Positions 5,650 to 12,682 of a stretch of DNA of 17,609 nucleotides are shown in pieces; position 1 is the stretch's first letter; each line of letters opens with the position of its first letter. The notes below the pieces were generated by a model that saw nothing but the letters and a program-made list of their open reading frames with translations, did not search any database and was not told where the DNA came from. Source of the stretch: Calditrichota bacterium (lineage in GTDB: Bacteria; Calditrichota; Calditrichia; RBG-13-44-9); contig JAJRXE010000147.1 in assembly GCA_024276455.1 (NCBI GenBank), positions 1 to 17,609 of the forward strand, given 5' to 3'. The translations under genes and the position numbers were made by a program.

Positions 5650-6705
5650 ATGAAAATCGAAGACCTTCGTAAGAAACTGAGTAAAATTGATTATCAGTTA
5701 ATAAAGCTGCTGGACGCGCGCATGGAGCTGGTGCTGAAGCTGCGGCGATTGAAAAAAAACACCACCGAGGCGATTGAGGAAATGAATCTCGCCGGCGATC
5801 TGCAAAAATTGTCGCAGGGGTTAATCGATCCGGAGTTTTACCGGAAGTTTTACCAGGAGGTTCTCACCGAGGGAAAAAGAATTCTGGACAGCGATTACAA
5901 ATTGATTGCGTTCCAGGGGGAACACGGGGCTTACAGCGAAGTGGCAGCCCGGGTGTGGGACGATTCCCTGATTCCCATTCCCTGTACCGAATTTACCGAG
6001 ATTTTCGAAGAATTGGAGGCCGGAATTTACGATTACGGCATTGTACCGGTGGAGAATAACACCGGGGGAGTGGTAAACAAAGTGAATCAATTGATTCTGA
6101 ACACCAAGCTTTATGTGGTGGGTGCGGTGGAGCTGCATATTCACCACTGTTTGTTGGCGCCCCAGGGATGTGATTACCGGGAACTTCATGCGGTCTATTC
6201 TCATACCCAGGCGCTGGAGCAGTGCCGGCAATTCCTGGCCCGCAACAAACTGCAGCCCATTCCCTACTACGACACCGCCGGGGCAGCCAAAATGCTGGCG
6301 GAAGATCCCCCGCCGTCTTCTGCGGCCATTGCCAGTAAACTGGCCGCCGAGCTCTACAATCTGGAAATCATTAAAGAGAATATTGAAGATTTCGACCAGA
6401 ACATTACCCGCTTTCTGGTCTTCTCGCGACAGCCGAATAAGGAGAAAGGTCAAAAGTGCTCCATTGTTTTTTCCACCGCTCACAAAGCCGGAACCCTCTT
6501 CCGGGTACTGGAAGTGTTTGCTAAGCGGAAAATCAATCTGACCCGAATTGAGTCGCTCCCCAATTTGCAGGGCAGTTTTGCCTTCTTCCTGGATTTTGAA
6601 GGCGACCAGCACGACAGCAAAATTAAAGAGGCGCTGGAGGAGGCGAAAAAACTGACCACCGATTTCCGCCTGATGGGTTGCTACAACGAAAAAAAGGCGG
6701 AGTGA
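5650..6705 (+). CDS. pheA: Prephenate dehydratase with chorismate-mutase-like N-domain and ACT domain (P-protein)
   Basis: A 351-residue P-protein. ATG 5650 has AGGAG about 6 nt upstream; the frame extends back to a GTG at 5614 without support. Residues 1-80 form a chorismate-mutase-like helical domain (LRKKLSKID, LLDARMELV). Residues 83-260 are prephenate dehydratase: FQGEHGAYSE, VPVENNTGG, YSHTQALEQC and the catalytic TRF at 253-255. Residues 268-345 are an ACT domain for phenylalanine binding (AGTLFRVLEVFAKRKINLTRIESLP). The role is prephenate to phenylpyruvate in phenylalanine synthesis. Two oddities: aligned with E. coli PheA, R7, R24 and K35 match R11, R28 and K39, but R51, E52 and the Q88 region have no counterpart, so mutase activity is doubtful; and the ACT motif usually written ESRP is ESLP. 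It lies just after aroF. Confidence 0.92.
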   Translation: MKIEDLRKKLSKIDYQLIKLLDARMELVLKLRRLKKNTTEAIEEMNLAGDLQKLSQGLIDPEFYRKFYQEVLTEGKRILDSDYKLIAFQGEHGAYSEVAARVWDDSLIPIPCTEFTEIFEELEAGIYDYGIVPVENNTGGVVNKVNQLILNTKLYVVGAVELHIHHCLLAPQGCDYRELHAVYSHTQALEQCRQFLARNKLQPIPYYDTAGAAKMLAEDPPPSSAAIASKLAAELYNLEIIKENIEDFDQNITRFLVFSRQPNKEKGQKCSIVFSTAHKAGTLFRVLEVFAKRKINLTRIESLPNLQGSFAFFLDFEGDQHDSKIKEALEEAKKLTTDFRLMGCYNEKKAE

Positions 6706-7055
6706 GTAGTTTCACCGGGTTTACAAGAAAGAGGCGGCGAAATAACCCGCTGTGAAGGTTCAACCTGAATCAAACCGAAAAAGGCCTTTAATTTGCGAAA
6801 TAACAGGAAGGTAGGAAACGATTTGTGCGATAGTCCCGTTCTTTTTTCCCTTCTCTGCTGTCTGATTGGCCAGGGGTCCGGAATCGGGTGCCTCCGATTG
6901 TCGTTGCAGCAATGAGCTATCTTAAATTCGGACAAATTTTTAATAAACCTTGTTAATTAACACCATCAAGAATATTGAGCTTCAATAGGCATCGAGAATA
7001 AATTCGCGCTGGCACAAAAAACTGAGGTAAATACACCAAATTTTCGGGGGGCGTC
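6706..7055. promoter_or_regulatory. Intergenic region upstream of the phosphoesterase gene, promoter probable
   Basis: There is no gene in these 350 bases. Two inverted repeats are visible: CGGGTT...AACCCG near the pheA stop with a loop of about 25 nt, and AATCGG (6882-6887) with CCGATT (6894-6899) and a 6-nt loop. Neither is followed by a T-tract, so neither is a clear terminator. The last 140 bases are AT-rich, as expected before a promoter; TTGAGC, 17 nt, then ATAAAT around 6977-7005 is the best sigma-70-like pair, but it is weak. Confidence 0.35.
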
Positions 7056-8642
7056 ATGTTCAAAAATTTGACTTGGGTGGCATTGTTTCTGCTGTTGCTG
7101 TTTGGAACGGGGCAAACCGACGAACGATTCGTCCAGGGCTATGTGTTCGAAGATGCCAATCAGAATGGTCGCTTCGATCCCGGTGAACCGCCTCTGGCAG
7201 GAGTGGTGGTCTCCAATCAGTACGAGGTGGCGGTGACGAATCGGCAGGGTTACTACCGTTTACCGGCGTATTCTAAAATGGTGGTGTTCGTTTCCAAACC
7301 GCAGGGCTATCAGGTGCCTCTGGACGAGTATTCTCGCCCCCGATTCTATTACCTGCACGATGAACAGGGGACCCCGGCAAATTTTGTTTATCCCGGAATC
7401 GCCCCCACCGGGCCGCTGCCGGAGCAGGTGAATTTTCCTCTCTATCGGGTGAGCGAGCCGGACACCTTTACCGCTCTGATTGTCGGCGATCCGCAGCCGG
7501 CGGATTCCACGGAAATCGGTTACTTCCGGGACGATATTATTGAAGAAATGCTAAATTACCCGGCCAGCTTTTACCTGGCTCTGGGCGACAACGTGTACGA
7601 TTATCTGAACATGTATCCTTTTTACCTCGACGTGGTGGCGCGTCTGGGAATCCCGCTCTACCATGTGCCGGGAAATCACGATATGAACTACCAGGCGAAA
7701 GACGACATCCGGGCACTGGACACCTTTTCCCGCTATTTCGGCCCTCCGTACTATTCTTTCAATTACGGTAAGGTGCATTTTGTTGTGTTAGACGATGTGG
7801 AATACCAGGGCTGGAATGCCGAAAAGGAATCTCGGGGTGGGTACCGGGGCTACCTTTCGTCCGCTCAGTTAAAATGGTTGGAACAAGATTTACGTTACGT
7901 GCCGGAGAACCACCTGATCGTCTTGCTCAGCCATATTCCGCTTTCCAGCCGATTTGCTGGCGGTCCGTATGACCAGGTGGTGAACCGGCGGGAACTCTTC
8001 AAATTATTAGAGGGGCGCTCCTTTTTGCTTTCCCTGTCCGGCCACATGCACTTCATCGAACGGTTTGCTTTCGACGAAACAGACGGTTGGGAAGGAAGCC
8101 ACCCGTTTCCCACCATTTGCGGCGGTGCGGGTTGTGGCGCCTGGTGGAGCGGTCCGAAGGACGACCGCGGCATTCCCGAAACCCATTGCATGGACGGTTC
8201 GCCCAACGGTTTTTATTATTTTACCTTTGCCGGAAATCGTTTCTTCCAGCGGTTTATTCCCGCCAAATACAAAGAGCTTTACCAGATGCGTTTTTTTTCT
8301 CCTGAGAAGGTGATTTCCCAAACCGCTCTGGCGACCCGGATGGTGCGGGTGAATATTTTTAATGCTTCTCCGGATGCAAAAGTGACCATGCGGGTGGACG
8401 AAGGACCTCCGGTGGTTTTGCAGCGGGTACGCATGAAAGACGCCTTTCTGGTAGAGTACGTGGAAAAATTCCGGGACACGTTGCCAGGCTGGTTGAACGG
8501 CGCGATTAAAACAGATCACATCTGGGAGGGGAAGTTACCTGCCGATCTGCCGGCGGGGACTCATCGGATTGAAGTGCGGGCGGAAACCCCGGGCGAAACC
8601 GCCCTGGTCGGCTATTATTTGTTTACCGTCACGGTTCATTAA
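7056..8642 (+). CDS. Secreted calcineurin-like phosphoesterase (MetallophosN-Metallophos-MetallophosC)
   Basis: A 528-residue exported metallophosphoesterase. ATG 7056 follows a GGGGGG ribosome binding run. Residues 1-20 are a signal peptide. Residues 26-85 form a beta-sandwich with a calcium-type loop DANQNGRFDPGE and the TNRQGYYRLP motif of SdrD_B/MetallophosN domains. Residues about 138-345 are the two-metal phosphoesterase core: D145 in GDPQ, D178 in LGDN, N208-H209 in GNHD, H293 in LSHIP, H330 and H332 in SGHMH. The remainder, with GGAGCGAWWSGP and a terminal beta-rich module, fits the MetallophosC domain. Members hydrolyse phosphate esters in the periplasm or at the surface; the substrate is unknown. 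It stands alone between long intergenic gaps, so is probably monocistronic. Confidence 0.9.
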   Translation: MFKNLTWVALFLLLLFGTGQTDERFVQGYVFEDANQNGRFDPGEPPLAGVVVSNQYEVAVTNRQGYYRLPAYSKMVVFVSKPQGYQVPLDEYSRPRFYYLHDEQGTPANFVYPGIAPTGPLPEQVNFPLYRVSEPDTFTALIVGDPQPADSTEIGYFRDDIIEEMLNYPASFYLALGDNVYDYLNMYPFYLDVVARLGIPLYHVPGNHDMNYQAKDDIRALDTFSRYFGPPYYSFNYGKVHFVVLDDVEYQGWNAEKESRGGYRGYLSSAQLKWLEQDLRYVPENHLIVLLSHIPLSSRFAGGPYDQVVNRRELFKLLEGRSFLLSLSGHMHFIERFAFDETDGWEGSHPFPTICGGAGCGAWWSGPKDDRGIPETHCMDGSPNGFYYFTFAGNRFFQRFIPAKYKELYQMRFFSPEKVISQTALATRMVRVNIFNASPDAKVTMRVDEGPPVVLQRVRMKDAFLVEYVEKFRDTLPGWLNGAIKTDHIWEGKLPADLPAGTHRIEVRAETPGETALVGYYLFTVTVH

Positions 8643-8889
8643 ACGGATCGGGCGCGAATTGTAATTGCGCTTGCCTCAGTTTCCGGATTGAAGTGCGCCG
8701 GATGAAGGTCCGCAGTGGAACACCGCATCTCCGGATTTTCCGCTGGTGCTTGCCGCGGTTTCGGTTATTGCGAGAAAATCCTTGCAGATTTCCGGAAGGT
8801 TTGTTAAGCTCCGGGAAAGAAAACAGCGGTGCGATTTCTCGTCTCGTTTTCTTTGCCGCTGATCCGCTACCCAAAAGAGGAACAGTTTC

Positions 8890-9735
8890 ATGCTAAAATA
8901 TTTTGTTTTTTTGTTCGCAGCGTTGATTTTGGTCGTCCTGGCCACAATTCGCGTCAACGGCTGGCGGGTGGAGAAATCCCTCCGAAAGATGGTACAGGAA
9001 TTAAATCGGGCTGCAATGGGGCGTACCGAGACCGGCGTTTCGCCCTCAAGGTTAACGGACTTGCCCGCTCCCGTGCAACGCTATTTTCAAAAAGTGTTGC
9101 CGGACGGGCAGCAGCTAATTCGCCGGGTGGAGTTGCGTCAAAGCGCTGTTTTCCGGATGGACGAACGCAGCAGCCGGGAACTGCCCCTGACGGCCCGTCA
9201 ATATTTCACCGTAAATCCGCCCGGATTCCTCTGGGATGCTCGTATTAAAATGGCGCCGCTCTTAACGGTCCGGGTACTGGATGCTTACCTGCAGGGCGAA
9301 GGCAAACTTCAGGCGCGGCTCTTTAGCACCATAACCGTGGCTGATGCCTCCGCCTCCTCGGAGCTAAATCAGGGGGAACTCCTACGCTGGTTGGCGGAAG
9401 CGGTGTGGTTTCCCACGGCTCTGTTGCCATCCTCCCATTTGCGCTGGGAAAATGTGGATGAACGCACGGCCCGGGCAATTCTAACCGATGGAGAAAATCG
9501 GGTCTCCCTGACCTTTCATTTTAAAATAAGCGGGGAAATCGTGCGGGCAAGGGGAATCCGTTTCCGTCTGGTGAACGGGAGTTACCAGGCGATTCCCTGG
9601 AATGCTCGCTACTGGGATTACCAGCAACGAGGCGGCATGCTCATTCCCTGTCAGGCCGAGGTGTCCTGGGAACTTCCAGAAGGTGAATTTATTTATTCGA
9701 AAGGTAAAATCGAAGAAATTGCTTTTTACTACTAA
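8890..9735 (+). CDS. DUF6544 family protein, membrane-anchored
   Basis: A 281-residue protein of unknown function. ATG 8890 is preceded by AGAGGA at a good distance. Residues 4-21 (YFVFLFAALILVVLATI) are a single membrane anchor. Features matching the DUF6544 pattern are LPAPVQRYFQKVLPDG (55-70), PPGFLWDARIKMAP, VRVLDAYLQGEGKLQARL, VADASASSELNQGELLRWLAEAVWFPTALLP split over residues 150-180, and a C-terminal GGMLIPCQAEVSWELPEG. The bulk is probably a beta-rich extracytoplasmic domain. There is no catalytic motif that I can name. The nearest gene upstream is 247 nt away; a membrane protein follows 116 nt downstream. Confidence 0.8.
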   Translation: MLKYFVFLFAALILVVLATIRVNGWRVEKSLRKMVQELNRAAMGRTETGVSPSRLTDLPAPVQRYFQKVLPDGQQLIRRVELRQSAVFRMDERSSRELPLTARQYFTVNPPGFLWDARIKMAPLLTVRVLDAYLQGEGKLQARLFSTITVADASASSELNQGELLRWLAEAVWFPTALLPSSHLRWENVDERTARAILTDGENRVSLTFHFKISGEIVRARGIRFRLVNGSYQAIPWNARYWDYQQRGGMLIPCQAEVSWELPEGEFIYSKGKIEEIAFYY

Positions 9736-9851
9736 TCCGGGTTTTATTTTTTACGAGATCGCGATCCATTTTCTTTTTTGACGATCGTTTCATTTTTGTC
9801 CGGGAGGAGGGATGAAATTAAGGGAATTCGGATTAAACCGGAGATCGTTCC

Positions 9852-10505
9852 ATGAATCAGCAGGATAATCGTTTCCTTTACCCGGTTCTGGGTGTGATTT
9901 TCTTTTCCATCTGGATGGCCTATCTGGAATCGGCAGTGGTGGTGTACCTGCGGGAATTGTACTATCCGGAAGGATTTTCTTTTCCCATTCGGTTCATTCC
10001 TACCCGAATTGCCCTGATTGAACTGGGACGCGAAGCGGCTACGATTTTCATGCTTTTGTCCATTGCTTTTCTAGTGGGAAGAAAAGCCTGGACGCGGCTG
10101 GCCTATTTCATGCTGGCTTTTGGCGTCTGGGATGTCTGGTATTACCTCTGGCTGAAAGTTTTTCTGAACTGGCCGGAGTCGCTGGTCACCTGGGACCTGC
10201 TGTTCCTCATTCCGGTTCCCTGGGCCGGTCCGGTGCTGGCGCCGCTTATCGTGGCGCTCTCGCTGGTCGGTGCTGCACTGCTCATCCTGCGTTTGGAGCA
10301 CAAAGGATATGCATTCCGGCTCACGAAAGGGGAATGGTTTACTCTGGTAGCCGCTGCGCTGATTATTTTTCTGTCTTTTGTCCTGGAAGCGCCTCAAATC
10401 CTGCGCAACGCGGTTCCCACAACCTATCACTGGGAATTGTTAGTATTGGGAGAATTGTTAGGTGGGACGGTTCTGTTGCGGGCTGTTCGGCGGATAGTGA
10501 AATGA
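9852..10505 (+). CDS. Six-helix membrane protein, function unknown
   Basis: A 217-residue integral membrane protein starting at ATG 9852 with GGAG about 9 nt upstream. Six hydrophobic stretches can be seen, near residues 9-29, 56-76, 82-104, 112-144 (possibly a long or kinked helix), 162-181 and 196-211. Charged residues are few: E26 in the first helix (YLESAVVVYL), E56/E59 (IELGREAAT), and D93 and E168-region acids. The EAPQILRN segment follows the fifth helix. I do not recognise the family and see no transporter or enzyme signature. A terminator-like hairpin lies about 105 nt after its stop, so it probably ends a transcript. Confidence 0.75.
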   Translation: MNQQDNRFLYPVLGVIFFSIWMAYLESAVVVYLRELYYPEGFSFPIRFIPTRIALIELGREAATIFMLLSIAFLVGRKAWTRLAYFMLAFGVWDVWYYLWLKVFLNWPESLVTWDLLFLIPVPWAGPVLAPLIVALSLVGAALLILRLEHKGYAFRLTKGEWFTLVAAALIIFLSFVLEAPQILRNAVPTTYHWELLVLGELLGGTVLLRAVRRIVK

Positions 10506-10603
10506 CTGCCTGGATTCAAAGAATGGGGGATTCTGGTGTTTCGTCTGGGGCGGCAAACAGGGAAAATAATTCCCGGCTGGATTTGCCGGGGAAGCCGCTT
10601 TAA
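10502..10603 (+). CDS. Possible 33-residue small ORF coupled to the membrane protein gene
   Basis: ATG 10502 overlaps the TGA of the membrane protein gene as ATGA, the arrangement of translationally coupled genes, and the frame runs to TAA at 10601-10603, just before the terminator hairpin. The peptide (MTAWIQRMGDSGVSSGAANR and 13 more residues) is hydrophilic with no recognised motif. Its 3' part contains the CCCGGC/GCCGGG inverted repeat (10572-10590), so the DNA may serve as RNA structure instead. Coding status is uncertain. Confidence 0.25.
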   Translation: MTAWIQRMGDSGVSSGAANRENNSRLDLPGKPL

Positions 10604-10607
10604 ATTT

Positions 10608-10640
10608 TAGCCCGACCGGCGATGCGGGTCGGGTTTGTCT
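10608..10640 (+). terminator. Rho-independent-like terminator
   Basis: CCCGACC at 10611-10617 pairs with GGTCGGG at 10627-10633, giving a 7-bp stem with a 9-nt loop, flanked by TTTTAG on the left and TTTGTCTGT on the right. It follows the membrane protein gene by about 105 nt and precedes the metallo-hydrolase. The T-tract is short, so efficiency is uncertain. A second hairpin (CCCGGC/GCCGGG, 10572-10590) lies just upstream. Confidence 0.65.
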
Positions 10641-10731
10641 GTATTGAGGTCAGGAAAATTGGGCTACAGGTTTTTCCGTTTTTTAATTGTGTCGCTGATT
10701 CAGGAAAATGGCAGGAGGCGGAACAGGTTCC

Positions 10732-11586
10732 ATGCGGTTTACGTTTTTAGGTACTTCGGCAGCGAATGCGTATCCGCAGGCATTTTGCAAGTGCGCTAAT
10801 TGCGAAGAAGCCCGCCGGCGGGGTGGTCCCAGTTTACGGAAACGGACCGCTGCTCTGATTAACGACGATTTATTAATTGATTTTGGCCCCGACATTATGA
10901 GCGCCTCCCAAATGCACCGAATTTCCCTCACCAATGTGCGTTTTTGCCTGCAAACCCACTTTCATGCGGATCATCTGGATCTTTCCCATTTGCTCTCTCG
11001 CAGTCCGGGATATGGGATTGTGGGAGCCGAACAGCTACAATTTTACGCCTCTTCCCAGACGCTGGAGCAGGCGCGTTTGATATTTGAGGGCAACAAGCAG
11101 GAATACGATTTATTACATACACAAGCAGAAGCTATTTTGAACTTACGTTTTCATCGCATCGAACCGTTTCAATCCTTTACGGCGGGCGATTATCGCGTCA
11201 TGGCTTTTCCGGCGAATCATGCCCCCGGATGGGGCGCCTTACTTTTTGCGGTCGAGTTCGATGGCCGAGCTATTTTCTATGGCACCGATACCGCCGTTTT
11301 TTTCGAGGAAGTCTGGCAGGCTTTTCGAAAACATGGCTGGCAATTCGATCTGGTGGTACTCGATCATACCCATGGCTTTCAGACTTCCAGCGACGGGCAC
11401 ATGAATGCGGAAGAGGTGGCTTCCCACGTCAGACGGATGCGAGAAGAAAAGATCTTAAAAAATAAGGGACGCGCTTTTGCCACCCATTTTTCCCATGAAG
11501 GAAATCCCGTGCACCCCCGCCTGGTGGAAACCACTGCCCGATTAGGTTACGAAATTGCTTACGATGGTCTGCAAGTAACGTTTTAA
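10732..11586 (+). CDS. MBL-fold metallo-hydrolase, PhnP-like
   Basis: A 284-residue cytoplasmic metallo-beta-lactamase-fold hydrolase. ATG 10732 (MRFTFLGTSA) gives the standard N-terminus and has AGGAGG upstream; an in-frame ATG at 10708 would add eight residues not expected in the family. Residues 19-24 (CKCANC) and GPSLRKRTA resemble the zinc-binding and substrate loop of PhnP-type phosphodiesterases. The metal site HFHADH is at H76, H78, D80 and H81; NHAPGWG, YGTDTA, LDHTHG and THFSHEG supply the later ligands. PhnP hydrolyses cyclic phosphate esters in phosphonate breakdown, but no other phn gene is nearby, so the substrate here is open. It follows a terminator, so probably has its own promoter. 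Confidence 0.87.
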   Translation: MRFTFLGTSAANAYPQAFCKCANCEEARRRGGPSLRKRTAALINDDLLIDFGPDIMSASQMHRISLTNVRFCLQTHFHADHLDLSHLLSRSPGYGIVGAEQLQFYASSQTLEQARLIFEGNKQEYDLLHTQAEAILNLRFHRIEPFQSFTAGDYRVMAFPANHAPGWGALLFAVEFDGRAIFYGTDTAVFFEEVWQAFRKHGWQFDLVVLDHTHGFQTSSDGHMNAEEVASHVRRMREEKILKNKGRAFATHFSHEGNPVHPRLVETTARLGYEIAYDGLQVTF

Positions 11587-11657
11587 AAAACCTTCCTATT
11601 TTTTGTCAATTTCTTTCAAAAAAGCAACTAATTTTTGGTTTGCAGGTAAAACAAACA

Positions 11658-11670
11658 GGGAATATTTCCC
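11658..11670. promoter_or_regulatory. Small palindrome upstream of the 145-residue secreted protein gene
   Basis: GGGAA-TAT-TTCCC forms a compact dyad 43 nt before the next start codon. TTGCAG at 11640-11645 with an AATATT at 11661-11666 could be a weak -35/-10 pair overlapping it, so the dyad would sit where an operator could act. This is position-based inference from a short sequence. Confidence 0.25.
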
Positions 11671-11712
11671 GATATCGAAAATTGGGTCTGCAATCCTTTT
11701 TAGGGAGTAAAA

Positions 11713-12150
11713 ATGAACGATTTTAAATATTCAAAGATGGTTTTCTTCTTTTTTCTTTTAGTAACCGGAACACTTTTCGCGCAAACTTCGGCTGATTCTA
11801 CAAAGAAGGTGTTGCCAGACAAGATGATTGAGGGAGTGGCGGTCATTACCCACTCCATTTCCGCTTCTCTGGAAGCACAAAATATTCTGGATTATATGAA
11901 CTGGGTGGAAGTGCCTCCCGGTAAAGACACCTACATTCTGGTGGTGTGCCGATCGGATCGCGACGATCCGCTGGGAGTTACCTACGATTCCCTGGAGGAG
12001 CTGAGTGCAGCCGTGGAAATTTTACGTAATCAAACCGCACAGCGTTTTCACATTTATTTTTACAAATTCACGAAAGATTCCACCTTGAAGCAATTCTATT
12101 ACGATTCCTACCCGGTGGAGGGGTATCTTTTCAGGGATTTAATTCGGTAA
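11713..12150 (+). CDS. Small secreted protein, function unknown
   Basis: A 145-residue protein starting at ATG 11713 behind GGGAG. Residues 1-24 are a clear signal peptide (MVFFFFLLVTGTLFAQ end), so the mature protein is exported. The mature part is a compact alternating alpha/beta pattern: IEGVAVITHSI, DTYILVVCRSD, SLEELSAAVEILRNQ and RFHIYFYKFT. There is one cysteine in the mature chain (VVCRSD). No family is recognised. It stands between a 126-nt and a 279-nt gap and is probably monocistronic. Confidence 0.7.
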   Translation: MNDFKYSKMVFFFFLLVTGTLFAQTSADSTKKVLPDKMIEGVAVITHSISASLEAQNILDYMNWVEVPPGKDTYILVVCRSDRDDPLGVTYDSLEELSAAVEILRNQTAQRFHIYFYKFTKDSTLKQFYYDSYPVEGYLFRDLIR

Positions 12151-12177
12151 GTGCTTTCTTTGGAGTAAGGAGCCTGT

Positions 12178-12231
12178 GCCCCGGTTAAAATTTGATGCGA
12201 GAGTAGCAAGAAGCTGACTAAATATCGGGGC
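12178..12231 (+). other. Possible structured RNA element in the 12151-12429 gap
   Basis: GCCCCG at 12178-12183 can pair with CGGGGC at 12226-12231, closing a 42-nt loop containing GATGCGAGAGTAGCAAGAAGC, where GC-rich short helices are possible. I do not recognise a riboswitch or small RNA consensus. There is no T-tract, so it is not a plain terminator. The rest of the gap is AT-rich and shows nothing else that I can name. Confidence 0.25.
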
Positions 12232-12429
12232 AAGTTTCAGCAACCGACCTTAATTGCTTCAACTGGATTAGCGGAGTTTACCCACCCGGATTGTTCATAC
12301 CTTCGAAGCAAAATTCGTTTAATTATTAAGATGTTTAATTTTTGGTACAAGGTGAGGGAATATTCTTTCGGAGATTAATAAAATTTTTTTAGATTACTAA
12401 GGCTGGGTGCAAGGGTTAAATTCGAGGGA

Positions 12430-12648
12430 ATGGTTGTGGAAGAAAAACATCATCCCCATTCTGGAAAATTTATCATAGAGCAGTTACAACGTTTTGGGGT
12501 TAACACGGAAGGGAAATATGAAATTTCCTTCTGGTTGTATTTTCCTTCCGAGGAGTTGGCCCAAAAAGCTGCCAGGCGGGCGGAAGAGCCTTTTTACCAT
12601 TTACACCGAATTTTTCTGCCGTTTTTAAGAGGGGATTCAGGCCCATGA
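12430..12648 (+). CDS. Short RraB-like protein
   Basis: A 72-residue protein. Residues 13-55 (KFIIEQLQRFGVN, then YEISFWLYFPSEELAQKAA) fit the first alpha-beta unit of RraB-like proteins, where 'L..G.dl..p..veFyLYFPseE.A' is typical; E. coli RraB inhibits RNase E. RraB-like domains normally continue for another 40-50 residues, but here the chain turns into HRIFLPFLRGDSGP and stops. Neither other frame continues the family pattern, so this is a natural short form or a decayed copy. Start choice: GAGGGA directly abuts ATG 12430, which is too close, whereas the in-frame GTG at 12436 has ideal 6-nt spacing and may be the true start. Confidence 0.55.
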   Translation: MVVEEKHHPHSGKFIIEQLQRFGVNTEGKYEISFWLYFPSEELAQKAARRAEEPFYHLHRIFLPFLRGDSGP

Positions 12649-12682
12649 TTTAAGATGACATTTCGAGGGAAATTCCCCCTTT

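Noticed and set aside
5821..6612. 263-codon minus-strand frame opposite pheA
   Set aside because: It lies fully inside a strong pheA gene on the other strand; its length reflects GC-biased codons of the sense gene.
8565..8697. 14-nt direct repeat CGGATTGAAGTGCG at 8565-8578 and 8684-8697
   Set aside because: A repeated 14-mer is expected about 0.6 times by chance in 17.6 kb, one copy is in coding sequence, and there is no further similarity around it.
9757..9788. Palindromes GATCGCGATC and ACGATCGT between the DUF6544 gene and the membrane protein gene
   Set aside because: Perfect but short, not repeated elsewhere nearby, and with no loop suited to a hairpin; could be chance.
12663..12682. 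GGGAAATTCCCCC as a bidirectional terminator between the convergent genes
   Set aside because: Only four base pairs can form with a 3-nt loop; the T-tract is short on one side and absent on the other.
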